Assembly (NCBI GenBank): GCA_937924505.1
Contig: CALDSR010000074.1
Span: 1-23,030, forward strand
From: an uncultured Granulosicoccus sp.
GTDB lineage: Bacteria; Pseudomonadota; Gammaproteobacteria; Granulosicoccales; Granulosicoccaceae
Direction: 5' to 3'
DNA: 23,030 nucleotides
Both the position numbers and the translations under genes were made by a program. This document shows, one piece after another, positions 15,664 through 22,568 of this stretch (its first letter is position 1; every line of letters begins with the position of its first letter). Under the pieces are notes generated by a model that worked only from the letters and a program-made list of their open reading frames with translations, was not told the origin of the DNA and searched no databases.

Positions 15664-16386
15664 ATGACGCTGAAACAATTCCGTCGCCGCCTGAGCAAGA
15701 AAGCGCTACCGCCAACGCTGTGGGGGCTTTTTCACCTGCTGTGGAGAACCTGCAAAATCAAACGTGTGATTGGCCACGAGCACATGCAAGCGTTACTAGC
15801 CAGCGGCCAACCATTCATACCCTGTTACTGGCACCAGGATCAGCTCTTTTGTGTCCGTTATCTTCTCAATAGTGCAAGCGAAGATCCCAGCCTCAAGCTT
15901 GGCTATCTGATAAGTCCATCGGCAGACGGTGACATTGCGACCAGTATGTTTGGCGATCACGGCATACACATTATCCGTGGCTCGGCTACCCGTGGTGGTG
16001 CCCAGGCGCTACGCGAAATCTACATGGTGATGAAAAAGCAAGGCGTGTCTCCGATCTTGACACCGGATGGCCCGACTGGCCCGATCTTCGAATTCAAGCC
16101 GGGTGTTGCGATGTTGGCACAACTCAGCGGCGCGCCCCTGCTGCCGATCAGCTACCATGCGAGCCACTTTTGGTGCCTGCGCTCCTGGGATCGATTCGTC
16201 ATCCCAAAACCATTTGCCAATATTGTGGTAGCGGTGGGCGAACCCGTAAAGGTTGATAAAACCGACGCCAAAGATGGCTTCCAAACTGTCTGCCGAACAA
16301 TGGCACAGCGACTTAACGATCAATCAACCCATGCAATGGAAGCGATCGAACAAGGTGATCTGGAACCCGATTCGGGCAAGCGCTGA
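15664..16386 (+). CDS. lysophospholipid acyltransferase-like protein (DUF374 family)
   Basis: This 240-aa protein has the DUF374 acyltransferase pattern: an N-terminal hydrophobic region (LWGLFHLLW), CYWHQDQL with a conserved His57, the SPSADGD segment replacing S-x-S-x-DGE, IRGSATRGG, and TPDGPTGP with a downstream GAPLLPIS. Family members are predicted to move acyl chains to lysolipids or lipid A-like acceptors at the inner membrane. It is divergent from the P450/FAAL-ACP pair, with about 100 bases between the P450 GTG and this ATG, so a shared lipid-modification task is plausible. The ATG has no obvious ribosome site. No signal peptide is evident beyond the hydrophobic helix. The acceptor is unknown. 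Confidence 0.82.
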   Translation: MTLKQFRRRLSKKALPPTLWGLFHLLWRTCKIKRVIGHEHMQALLASGQPFIPCYWHQDQLFCVRYLLNSASEDPSLKLGYLISPSADGDIATSMFGDHGIHIIRGSATRGGAQALREIYMVMKKQGVSPILTPDGPTGPIFEFKPGVAMLAQLSGAPLLPISYHASHFWCLRSWDRFVIPKPFANIVVAVGEPVKVDKTDAKDGFQTVCRTMAQRLNDQSTHAMEAIEQGDLEPDSGKR

Positions 16387-16413
16387 TCCTTGACCTTTCT
16401 TGAGTAACGATAA

Positions 16414-17253
16414 TTAATCAAAATCATTCGGATCATAAGAATTTGACTGCAATATCGTGAACTCAGGATACAGAGTGATCCAGACCGTTTTATGCCGGCC
16501 CTGATCAGGGAGCGCGATATCCATGACCCCATCGTTATTCATGTCTTTGATTTTTGCCGTCGATACGCGCGTGTCACCAATACGATGGTTTGAATAGCCA
16601 CGCGATTGCATGATTTCTTGAAAATCCCCGTCGATAATCGACCAGACTTTTAAAATTCCACCAATATGCGGTGTTTGAATATACGCCACATCTTGTGCAC
16701 CATCGTTATTAAAGTCTGCAATACCTACCGGGGCTAGCCACCGGTTGGCTGTACCTATCGCAGGGGTCGCAGCGAGTTCTGTCAATTGCTTGTCCGAACC
16801 GGTCCGCACCAAGGTGTAGACGGTTAAGGCAGCACCAGTTCGAGATCCACTACGAACCAGTATCACATCGTTTTGACCATCAGCGTTTATATCTGCAATG
16901 CGAGGTATGTGATCTTCAAAAACCTGATGTTCGGGGAGATCCAATTGAACAACCGAGCCTGATTCATCCTCGATAATCAGGCAGGCAGCTTCAATTGCGT
17001 CACCCAGCACGGCATGAGCATACCGGTTCGTTGCACACGATAGCATCGCTTTGACAATGCCTTCGCCACTGCTTTGCGACACGACACTATGCGGTATTGG
17101 CATATTGTCGATAAATCCGGATTCCTGATGGTGAGATCGCGCTTTATCGTCAGTACCTGCCACACTGCAACTTACTACACCAATCACCGACAAGCACATC
17201 AACCATCGCACCCGGTCAATTAATCGGTTGTGAAATTCTGTTCGCTGAGACAT
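16414..17253 (-). CDS. FG-GAP/VCBS repeat lipoprotein
   Basis: This 279-aa protein, counted from the ATG at 17253 (MSQRTEFH), starts with basic residues and a hydrophobic segment ending in GVVSC, a plausible lipobox, so it is probably a lipoprotein in the periplasm or outer membrane. Three calcium-type loops of the form DxNxDGxxD/N are visible: DINADGQND, DFNNDGAQD and DMNNDGVMD, spaced as in FG-GAP/VCBS seven-blade beta-propeller repeats. The protein is too short for a complete seven-blade propeller. The frame is open to 17325, but MSQRTEFH is the better start because the extension is not signal-like. It is convergent with the acyltransferase and divergent from the secreted protein at 17437. 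No function can be given. Confidence 0.75.
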   Translation of the reverse strand: MSQRTEFHNRLIDRVRWLMCLSVIGVVSCSVAGTDDKARSHHQESGFIDNMPIPHSVVSQSSGEGIVKAMLSCATNRYAHAVLGDAIEAACLIIEDESGSVVQLDLPEHQVFEDHIPRIADINADGQNDVILVRSGSRTGAALTVYTLVRTGSDKQLTELAATPAIGTANRWLAPVGIADFNNDGAQDVAYIQTPHIGGILKVWSIIDGDFQEIMQSRGYSNHRIGDTRVSTAKIKDMNNDGVMDIALPDQGRHKTVWITLYPEFTILQSNSYDPNDFD

Positions 17254-17332
17254 GGGTAAGGATATGGGGTATTGATTTGTGACAACTGAATATACTCGGT
17301 AACTGATTGAGAAAGCGGCAATCACTGCTCAC

Positions 17333-17346
17333 AAAATAATTATTTT
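17333..17346. repeat. 14-bp AT palindrome in a divergent promoter region
   Basis: AAAATAATTATTTT is a perfect palindrome in the 183 bases between the divergent lipoprotein and lectin-like genes. It may be a regulator site, or simply AT-rich promoter DNA. Confidence 0.25.
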
Positions 17347-17436
17347 CGCTCGCATGGGAACTTTTTAAATTTGGTGCATACACAAGTTAAGTTGTATAGC
17401 TTGGCGATTTCAATAAAAATTAGGGGAGTATTTGGT

Positions 17437-18132
17437 TTGGTTAAATTAAAAAATTCAGGCTCTTTTTTGGCTTTACTCGCGGTTTCTACGTTGGGTTTCC
17501 TGGCAAGTGGTAGTGTCTACTCCGCCGATGAAAAAATGTCATTTTTCATCACGAGCGACGGCAACGGTGATGGTGCAAATTTCGGCGGCCTGGAGGGTGC
17601 TGATGCGCATTGTGCTGCACTTGCAAAATCAGCAGGCTCAACCAAAAACTGGGCGGCATATTTAAGCACTAGCATGGTCATCGATCGTAGCAGTGGTTCT
17701 CCTCAAGTCACCAACGGGGTTAGTGCACGAGACCGGATTGGCAATGGACCTTGGTATAACGCCGCCGGCGTATTAATCGCAAACGATGTAGATGAGCTGC
17801 ACAGCGACAAGGCCAATATCAACGGTAAAACCGGTCTCGATGAAAATGGTAATCCCATCAAGGGGCGCGGTGAAAAGCCAAACGAACACGACATTCTGAC
17901 AGGGACGGATTCAAACGGACACTTTTCCACTGCCGGTGGCGACACAACCTGCGGAAACTGGACAAGTAATGGGGAAGGCTCCGCAATTGTTGGCCATCAT
18001 GACCGAGTTGGACTAAACGATTCACGCAATATGATCTCGTGGAATTCAGCACACGGATCAGCGGGTTGTGGCGAAGATGATTTACCGAAAACCGGTGGTG
18101 CTGGATTACTTTATTGCTTCGCTACCGAGTAA
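17437..18132 (+). CDS. secreted endostatin/lectin-like protein (DUF1554-like), TTG start
   Basis: This protein of about 231 aa has a signal peptide (KLKNSGSFLALLAVSTLGF... ending GSVYSA). I chose the TTG at 17437 because AGGGGAG lies 8 bases upstream; an in-frame TTG at 17371 lacks this. The mature part begins MSFFITSDGNGDGANFGGLEGA and AHCAALAKSAG, the start of a group of secreted bacterial proteins that resembles the DUF1554 (Leptospira LenA, endostatin/collagenase NC10-like) fold. The four cysteines (AHC, TTC, AGC, LYC) could form two disulfides, and the chain ends LLYCFATE, as in C-type-lectin-like folds. Many Asn/Gly/Asp and an HGS-rich region suggest surface or ligand binding. It has no known function and no operon partner; a hairpin follows it. 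Confidence 0.72.
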   Translation: MVKLKNSGSFLALLAVSTLGFLASGSVYSADEKMSFFITSDGNGDGANFGGLEGADAHCAALAKSAGSTKNWAAYLSTSMVIDRSSGSPQVTNGVSARDRIGNGPWYNAAGVLIANDVDELHSDKANINGKTGLDENGNPIKGRGEKPNEHDILTGTDSNGHFSTAGGDTTCGNWTSNGEGSAIVGHHDRVGLNDSRNMISWNSAHGSAGCGEDDLPKTGGAGLLYCFATE

Positions 18133-18143
18133 CGCGCGTTCGG

Positions 18144-18175
18144 CTGTTGCTCGCTACCCATCTGGCGAGCAACAG
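18144..18175. terminator. strong inverted repeat between convergent genes
   Basis: CTGTTGCTCGC (18144-18154) and GCGAGCAACAG (18165-18175) form a perfect 11-bp stem with a 10-base loop, extendable by CGG/CCG after a one-base bulge. It sits just after the secreted protein gene and before the converging ureidoglycolate lyase gene, where a bidirectional terminator is expected. There is no real T tract on either side, so it may protect or end transcripts by another route. Confidence 0.5.
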
Positions 18176-18199
18176 GCCGTATCTAAATTCAGCCAACAC

Positions 18200-18688
18200 T
18201 CATGGACCGTCAATAATGTAAGGCTCGTCAAACCAGAATTCCTCGAGGTTTTCACCATCCCCAATACGGTCGACAACCGCAAATAAAGACTCTCTTTCAA
18301 TCGGCGTCAGAACCCCATGCCAGACGTTGCGATGATAATTAACGCCTTGTCCGGGCGACGGTCTGAAAACTTTGGGACTGTCCGGCACCCCGTTCAGGTC
18401 GCTGGCAACGATTACCAGATAGGGTGATTCGGACAACGGGAGAAAAGCCTGACTACCGAGTGGATGTCGTTCAAGCATATCCAGCTTAAGTGGTAGCGTG
18501 TACGGCGACCCCTGAAAAATACTGATTCCAGCGCGGCCGCTCTGTATATCCAGAGCTGCCTTGTCATGAAAGCGCTTACAGTAACCGCGATTGATTAGTT
18601 TATCAGCATCGCCTCGCGCCTCGATGACATCACCAAACGGCGCAAACCGATCCGCAGCCAACGGTTCGATCACAAGTCGATTGTTCAT
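18200..18688 (-). CDS. allA: ureidoglycolate lyase
   Basis: This 162-aa protein splits ureidoglycolate into glyoxylate and urea in purine (allantoin) breakdown. The sequence matches the AllA family: the N-terminal PLAADRFAPFGDVIEARG, an INRGYCKRFHD segment, the YLVIVASD region, and the C-terminal NYHRNVWHGVLTPIE with the histidines expected in its cupin-like pocket. The ATG at 18688 is chosen because AGGGA lies 7 bases before it; a GTG at 18706 would extend it without support. It stands alone: no allantoicase, urate or glyoxylate genes are adjacent, so it may form a scattered pathway, or a cupin with another substrate. It is convergent with the secreted protein and divergent from the signalling operon. 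Confidence 0.9.
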   Translation of the reverse strand: MNNRLVIEPLAADRFAPFGDVIEARGDADKLINRGYCKRFHDKAALDIQSGRAGISIFQGSPYTLPLKLDMLERHPLGSQAFLPLSESPYLVIVASDLNGVPDSPKVFRPSPGQGVNYHRNVWHGVLTPIERESLFAVVDRIGDGENLEEFWFDEPYIIDGP

Positions 18689-18771
18689 TCTTTTTCCCTT
18701 ATGCACAAAGTCCGGAGATCATGACAAAAGCATGAACAATAATGACATCAGCAATCTGCCTAACCGAAATA

Positions 18772-18801
18772 TTGATGAATATTACGTCTAAAGGGTATAT
18801 T
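18772..18801 (+). promoter_or_regulatory. putative sigma-70 promoter for the signalling operon
   Basis: TTGATG (18772-18777, four of six consensus bases) and TATATT (18796-18801, five of six) are separated by 18 bases, about 100 bases before the first gene. Placement and spacing fit, but it is not unique enough for certainty. Confidence 0.35.
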
Positions 18802-18874
18802 AGGCGGCAGAGTTCGTACTATTGTCTACCCACATAACCTATAAATAAATCTAGTCACGTATTTCTGGGAAGAA

Positions 18875-18887
18875 TGTCCGTCGGACA
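18875..18887. repeat. inverted repeat TGTCCG-T-CGGACA just upstream of the operon's ribosome site
   Basis: Two 6-base arms with a single-base centre lie 8 bases before the GGAG ribosome site of the first signalling gene. It could bind a dimeric regulator such as the operon's own LuxR-type regulator, which would give autoregulation. The position inside the predicted leader also allows an effect on translation. Confidence 0.35.
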
Positions 18888-18908
18888 AGTTGTTTGGAGA
18901 TTGATCAA

Positions 18909-19481
18909 ATGGATAGTTACTGTTTCTCGGTACCAGTCAGGAATTCGCTAGCGCGACTGTACTGTCGACTTGGTTTTCCGCGCCGAATTGTGGCTACGGC
19001 CTTCGGCTGCCTGATTTTCGTGACTGGGCATGTATACGCCGAAAAATTTCCACCCGTCCCGGACGGCGAACCAGCCTTGATTATCTCCGGAAACCTGTCC
19101 AAGCCCAACGTCGGCGACGAGATACATCTCGATCTGGAGTGGATCAAAAGCCTGCCTTCTTTCAGTTTCACAACGGATACGCCTTGGTCCGAGGGCAAGC
19201 AGGACTTTCTTGGCGTTCGCTTGTCCGTGCTATTCGACACACTCGGCATTACATCGAAATCCTTTTCTGCACTTGCTTTGGATAACTACAAAGCGGATGT
19301 CGATACTGATTGGTACAAGTATCCCGTCATTATTGCTTACCAGCACAATGGCGCGGACATATCAATTCGTCGTCTGGGACCTTTGAGAATCATTTTTCCA
19401 TTTGACGATTACCCTGAATTGCTCAATGACTACAACATTACCGCCGCAGTCTGGCAGCTAACCCATATTGAATTATTTTGA
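18909..19481 (+). CDS. periplasmic sulfite-oxidase-fold protein without cysteine in the mature part
   Basis: This 190-aa protein uses the ATG at 18909, preceded by GGAG at 9 bases (a TTG at 18894 is in frame). It has a long N-terminus with a hydrophobic segment ending HVYA, so it is probably exported. The mature part resembles the short form of the oxidoreductase molybdopterin-binding domain: LIISGNL, FTTDTPWSEGKQDFLGVRL, LDNYKADV, RRLGPLRIIFPFDDYPEL and the closing VWQLTHIEL. The mature segment has no cysteine at all, so it cannot ligate molybdenum in the sulfite-oxidase manner. Its gene runs straight into the hybrid kinase gene with 4 shared bases, so a partner or sensory role is likelier than redox catalysis. 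Annotators usually label such proteins 'molybdopterin-dependent oxidoreductase'. Confidence 0.75.
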   Translation: MDSYCFSVPVRNSLARLYCRLGFPRRIVATAFGCLIFVTGHVYAEKFPPVPDGEPALIISGNLSKPNVGDEIHLDLEWIKSLPSFSFTTDTPWSEGKQDFLGVRLSVLFDTLGITSKSFSALALDNYKADVDTDWYKYPVIIAYQHNGADISIRRLGPLRIIFPFDDYPELLNDYNITAAVWQLTHIELF

Positions 19482-21283
19482 AAGATCGTCTGCTAATAGC
19501 AATCCCCACGTTGGTTGCATTGATGTGCGCAGGCATTGTTCTCTACTTGCTGTTTCAGATCGACGACACACGGCAGCGTTTTCAGGACGACGGGGTTCTT
19601 GAATTCAATTTCATTCAACAGATGGACCACAATTTCGACGCTTTCTCTGAGGCGCTTGAAGACTATCGCACCGCAAGCACCGACGACGAGTTGCGCAAAA
19701 CCAAGGCTTTATATCTACAACGGTTCGACATTTTATGGAGTGTTTTAAACCACGTAGACGATCAATGGCTAGGGACTCTAAAAGATCAATCAGGCACCGA
19801 ACAGCTGCAACAGGATGCCATTGCCTTTCTGCACGCCAACGAGCCTTTTATGTCGCCCGATGTGACATTGACCGAGCCGGATGTGATTCGAATGTCCAAG
19901 GAATCACGGGTGTTTTCGTCACGCGTTTACGAAATAGGACTCACCATGTTCCAGAATAAGTCCAGAATTCGTGATGATATTTCCAGTCGCCTGAACGTTC
20001 AGTATCTGGCCTTCTGTATCTCCGCGCTGATGCTGGTCTTTGCTGGCGGCTTGGCGTTTTTCTTGGTGAGCCGTGCCTACAAACGAATGGAAACACTCGC
20101 TGCCGAGCGTCACGCAACAGAATTAAAGTTGACGACAGCGCTTGAGGAACTGACCAGTGGTGACCAGGAACGAAAAGCGCAAAATCGCTTCATTGCAGCC
20201 GCCAGCCACGATCTGCGACAACCTCTGCATGCTCTGGGCCTTTACCTTAGTGCGCTAAAAGCGCACATCTCGACTGAGCGTGGCCACGGAATTTTGCAGA
20301 ACATCAACCGATCAACCGAAGCGCTAAACGAGTTGTTATCGAGTCTGTTGGACATTTCCAAACTGGACGCTGGCGTTATCGCCGCCACCGAAGAATCATT
20401 TAGTCTGGATAGCGTTTTGGAACAATTACACCAGACATTTCAGCCCGAAGCCCTGGAAAAAGGTCTGGCACTAGAGGTCAACTTGACGAATCTATGGGTA
20501 AAGTCGGATCGGGTGCTGCTTGAGAGAATTTTACGCAATCTTGTCAGTAACGGCCTCAAATACACCTGCGAAGGTTCGGTGACGCTGAACGCCGAAATGT
20601 ACGGGGACAAGGTCCGCATTCTTGTTACCGATACAGGAGATGGCATCCCGAAAAACGAACAAGAAGCAGTATTCAACGAATACTATCAGCTGCATAACCC
20701 TGAACGCGATCGCTCAAAAGGCCTCGGACTTGGCTTGTCGATAGTGCGGCGACTGGCGAAATTACTCGATTTACAAGTGAAAATCGTGTCCGAACACGCG
20801 CGGGGCACGACGTTCGAGATTCTGGCGCAAGCAGGCGAGCCGCAGAGCCCGAGCAGCAAACTGAACCGCCTACATCGCTCGTATGAAAATGAAATTGCCG
20901 ACCTATCCATTATGGTAATTGACGACGAAGCGAATGTACGTGAAAGTATGCGTTCGGTGCTTACCGGAAAAGTCGGAACTGTGTTGACCGCAGATTCCGC
21001 TGATGATGCCTGCAAGCAATTGATTTCATCGGAAATCGTGCCAGACCTGATCATTGCTGACTATCGATTACGCGATGAACAAACGGGTGACAGTGCGATT
21101 GAGCGAGTCAGAGAAGAGGTAAACGTAGACGTGCCAGCCATGATAGTCACAGGTGATACATCACCTGCACGATTACGCGAGGCTACGGCCTCCGGATTTC
21201 GCTTGCTTCACAAACCTGTAGTCGCCGAAGATCTTTTAATCGCGGTTGCGGATCTTTCCGGCAATGTAAAGGGGTTAGTATGA
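19478..21283 (+). CDS. hybrid sensor histidine kinase/response regulator
   Basis: This 601-aa inner-membrane kinase starts at a TTG that overlaps the previous stop (TTGA). Two membrane helices (about 5-27 and 175-198) flank a periplasmic sensor of about 145 residues, mostly helical and of unknown family. The cytoplasmic part has the phospho-acceptor His244 (ASHDLRQPLHALGLYL), Asn358 (RNLVSN), DTGDGIP (385-391) and GLGLGLSI (415-422), then a receiver domain (about 476-595) with Asp482/Asp483, phospho-site Asp528 (IIADYRL) and Lys582 (LHKPV). The HDLRQPLHALGL H-box is the type seen in NahK-like hybrid kinases. Gene order suggests that the SUOX-fold protein upstream supplies the signal and the LuxR-type regulator downstream takes the output. 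Confidence 0.93.
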   Translation: MKDRLLIAIPTLVALMCAGIVLYLLFQIDDTRQRFQDDGVLEFNFIQQMDHNFDAFSEALEDYRTASTDDELRKTKALYLQRFDILWSVLNHVDDQWLGTLKDQSGTEQLQQDAIAFLHANEPFMSPDVTLTEPDVIRMSKESRVFSSRVYEIGLTMFQNKSRIRDDISSRLNVQYLAFCISALMLVFAGGLAFFLVSRAYKRMETLAAERHATELKLTTALEELTSGDQERKAQNRFIAAASHDLRQPLHALGLYLSALKAHISTERGHGILQNINRSTEALNELLSSLLDISKLDAGVIAATEESFSLDSVLEQLHQTFQPEALEKGLALEVNLTNLWVKSDRVLLERILRNLVSNGLKYTCEGSVTLNAEMYGDKVRILVTDTGDGIPKNEQEAVFNEYYQLHNPERDRSKGLGLGLSIVRRLAKLLDLQVKIVSEHARGTTFEILAQAGEPQSPSSKLNRLHRSYENEIADLSIMVIDDEANVRESMRSVLTGKVGTVLTADSADDACKQLISSEIVPDLIIADYRLRDEQTGDSAIERVREEVNVDVPAMIVTGDTSPARLREATASGFRLLHKPVVAEDLLIAVADLSGNVKGLV

Positions 21284-21960
21284 AAATATTGCTAGTTGAA
21301 GACCATCGCCTCGTCGCCGACGCGATGCAAGTGATGCTCAAGGAAATAGAGCCGGAAATCGAAGTCACTGCCTGCTACTCAACCCAACACGCTTTGTCAG
21401 TAGTTGACGAAGGCCATATGTACGGCCTGGTTATTACTGACTTGTTCATGCCTGGCATTGATGGCATCGGCTTGATCGTCGGCTTACGAAATCGGCACAA
21501 TAAAATGCCGATTGTTGTGGTTAGTGGATCGGACGATGATAAATACATTCGTGCGGCCATCGATCAGGGCGCATCCGGCTTTATCCCGAAGACCCTTCCG
21601 GGTGCCGAAATGATTGCCGGACTCAAGCAAGTGATGAATGGTGGCCAATGCTTCCCGGAGCGATTCTCCGGATCTAATACCCACACTTTATCTGACGCTG
21701 ATGCGCTTGCTGCAAACGATCGTACTATCAACAGATCTAGCTCGCAGATTCAGCGTCCGGGTGAAAAGCAAATGCAGGTATTGCAATTGATGGCTGATGG
21801 AAACTCAAACAAGCAGATTTCGCAAATAGTGGGGATATCCGAGGCCACGGTGAAATACCACACATCGCAATTGTTCAAGCTCTTTTCGGTAAAGAACCGA
21901 ACTTCCTGTGTTCGTGAAGCCCAACAACGCGGGCTTATTCGATCCTTCGAAGATACCTGA
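21280..21960 (+). CDS. LuxR-family (NarL/FixJ-type) response regulator
   Basis: This 226-aa DNA-binding regulator starts at an ATG overlapping the kinase TGA (ATGA), implying translational coupling. The receiver domain (1-120) has Glu7/Asp8, phospho-site Asp54 (VITDLFMPG), Ser82 and Lys104 (FIPKTL). The C-terminal LuxR helix-turn-helix (about 160-220) contains EKQMQVLQLMADGNSNKQIS and SEATVKYHTSQLFKLF. The linker (about 125-158) is Ser/Asn-rich. It is expected to be phosphorylated by the neighbouring hybrid kinase, either directly or via that protein's own receiver, which competes for phosphate. Targets are unknown; the inverted repeat at 18875-18887 upstream of the operon is one candidate. 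Convergent gene ends only 15 bases away. Confidence 0.93.
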   Translation: MKILLVEDHRLVADAMQVMLKEIEPEIEVTACYSTQHALSVVDEGHMYGLVITDLFMPGIDGIGLIVGLRNRHNKMPIVVVSGSDDDKYIRAAIDQGASGFIPKTLPGAEMIAGLKQVMNGGQCFPERFSGSNTHTLSDADALAANDRTINRSSSQIQRPGEKQMQVLQLMADGNSNKQISQIVGISEATVKYHTSQLFKLFSVKNRTSCVREAQQRGLIRSFEDT

Positions 21961-21975
21961 TTGCAGGCCTACCGC

Positions 21976-22518
21976 TCAGGTGGCAACTCGAGCCTTGTTT
22001 GCGCGGATTGTTATCAGCCGGTAAACCAACAACGCCAACGCCGCTACCAACCATTTTACGCCCAAATCGGTCACTGCCCATTGTGGCCAAGTTAAACCCG
22101 TGCCGAAAAATGCGATTCCATAGAACAGCGCTGTATCAACCAAAGAACTGACGCCGGAAGAGACACCCGGGGCAATCCACCAGCGCATCGAACGCAGCTT
22201 GTCAAAAATCGTCGTGTCGAGTAACTGAGACATCAGAAATGCAACCCCTGAAGCAACTGCGATGCGCGTTTCGATTCCGGGTATAACCAGAGACATGATG
22301 ACGCCGACTGCGAACCCCGCAAATACCACTCGACGGGCAGTGGCAACACCATGAAAGCGGTTGACCAGATCATTGATCAGGAACGCAAGCGGATAAGTGA
22401 AATGCCCCCAGGTAACCCAATCGTTGATAGGAACTCCCACCAGAAAATTGGACGCACCAACAACCAGGGCCATTGCGGCAACGGCTAACCACGGAAATGA
22501 TTTGTTCACTAAACGCAT
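21976..22518 (-). CDS. VUT-family transporter (queuosine precursor transporter, YhhQ-like)
   Basis: This protein of about 180 aa is nearly all membrane helices (perhaps six). It matches the VUT/DUF165 family: FTYPLAFLINDLVNRFHG, ARRVVFAGFAVGV, MSQLLDTTIFDKLR and SSGVSSLVDTALFYGIAF, a fingerprint I recognise from YhhQ, which imports queuosine precursors (preQ0/preQ1). The ATG at 22518 is preferred; an in-frame GTG at 22527 is possible. No riboswitch-like structure is seen in the short upstream gap (about 50 bases), so regulation by preQ1 is not supported here. It is convergent with the response regulator gene (15 bases) and in the same orientation as the TonB-like gene upstream. The substrate assignment is by family only; some VUT members are suggested vitamin transporters. 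Confidence 0.85.
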   Translation of the reverse strand: MRLVNKSFPWLAVAAMALVVGASNFLVGVPINDWVTWGHFTYPLAFLINDLVNRFHGVATARRVVFAGFAVGVIMSLVIPGIETRIAVASGVAFLMSQLLDTTIFDKLRSMRWWIAPGVSSGVSSLVDTALFYGIAFFGTGLTWPQWAVTDLGVKWLVAALALLVYRLITIRANKARVAT

Positions 22519-22568
22519 CTCAAACACTCGCAGCGGCGGATTCTACCTGATTATCACAAGTGCGCCGC

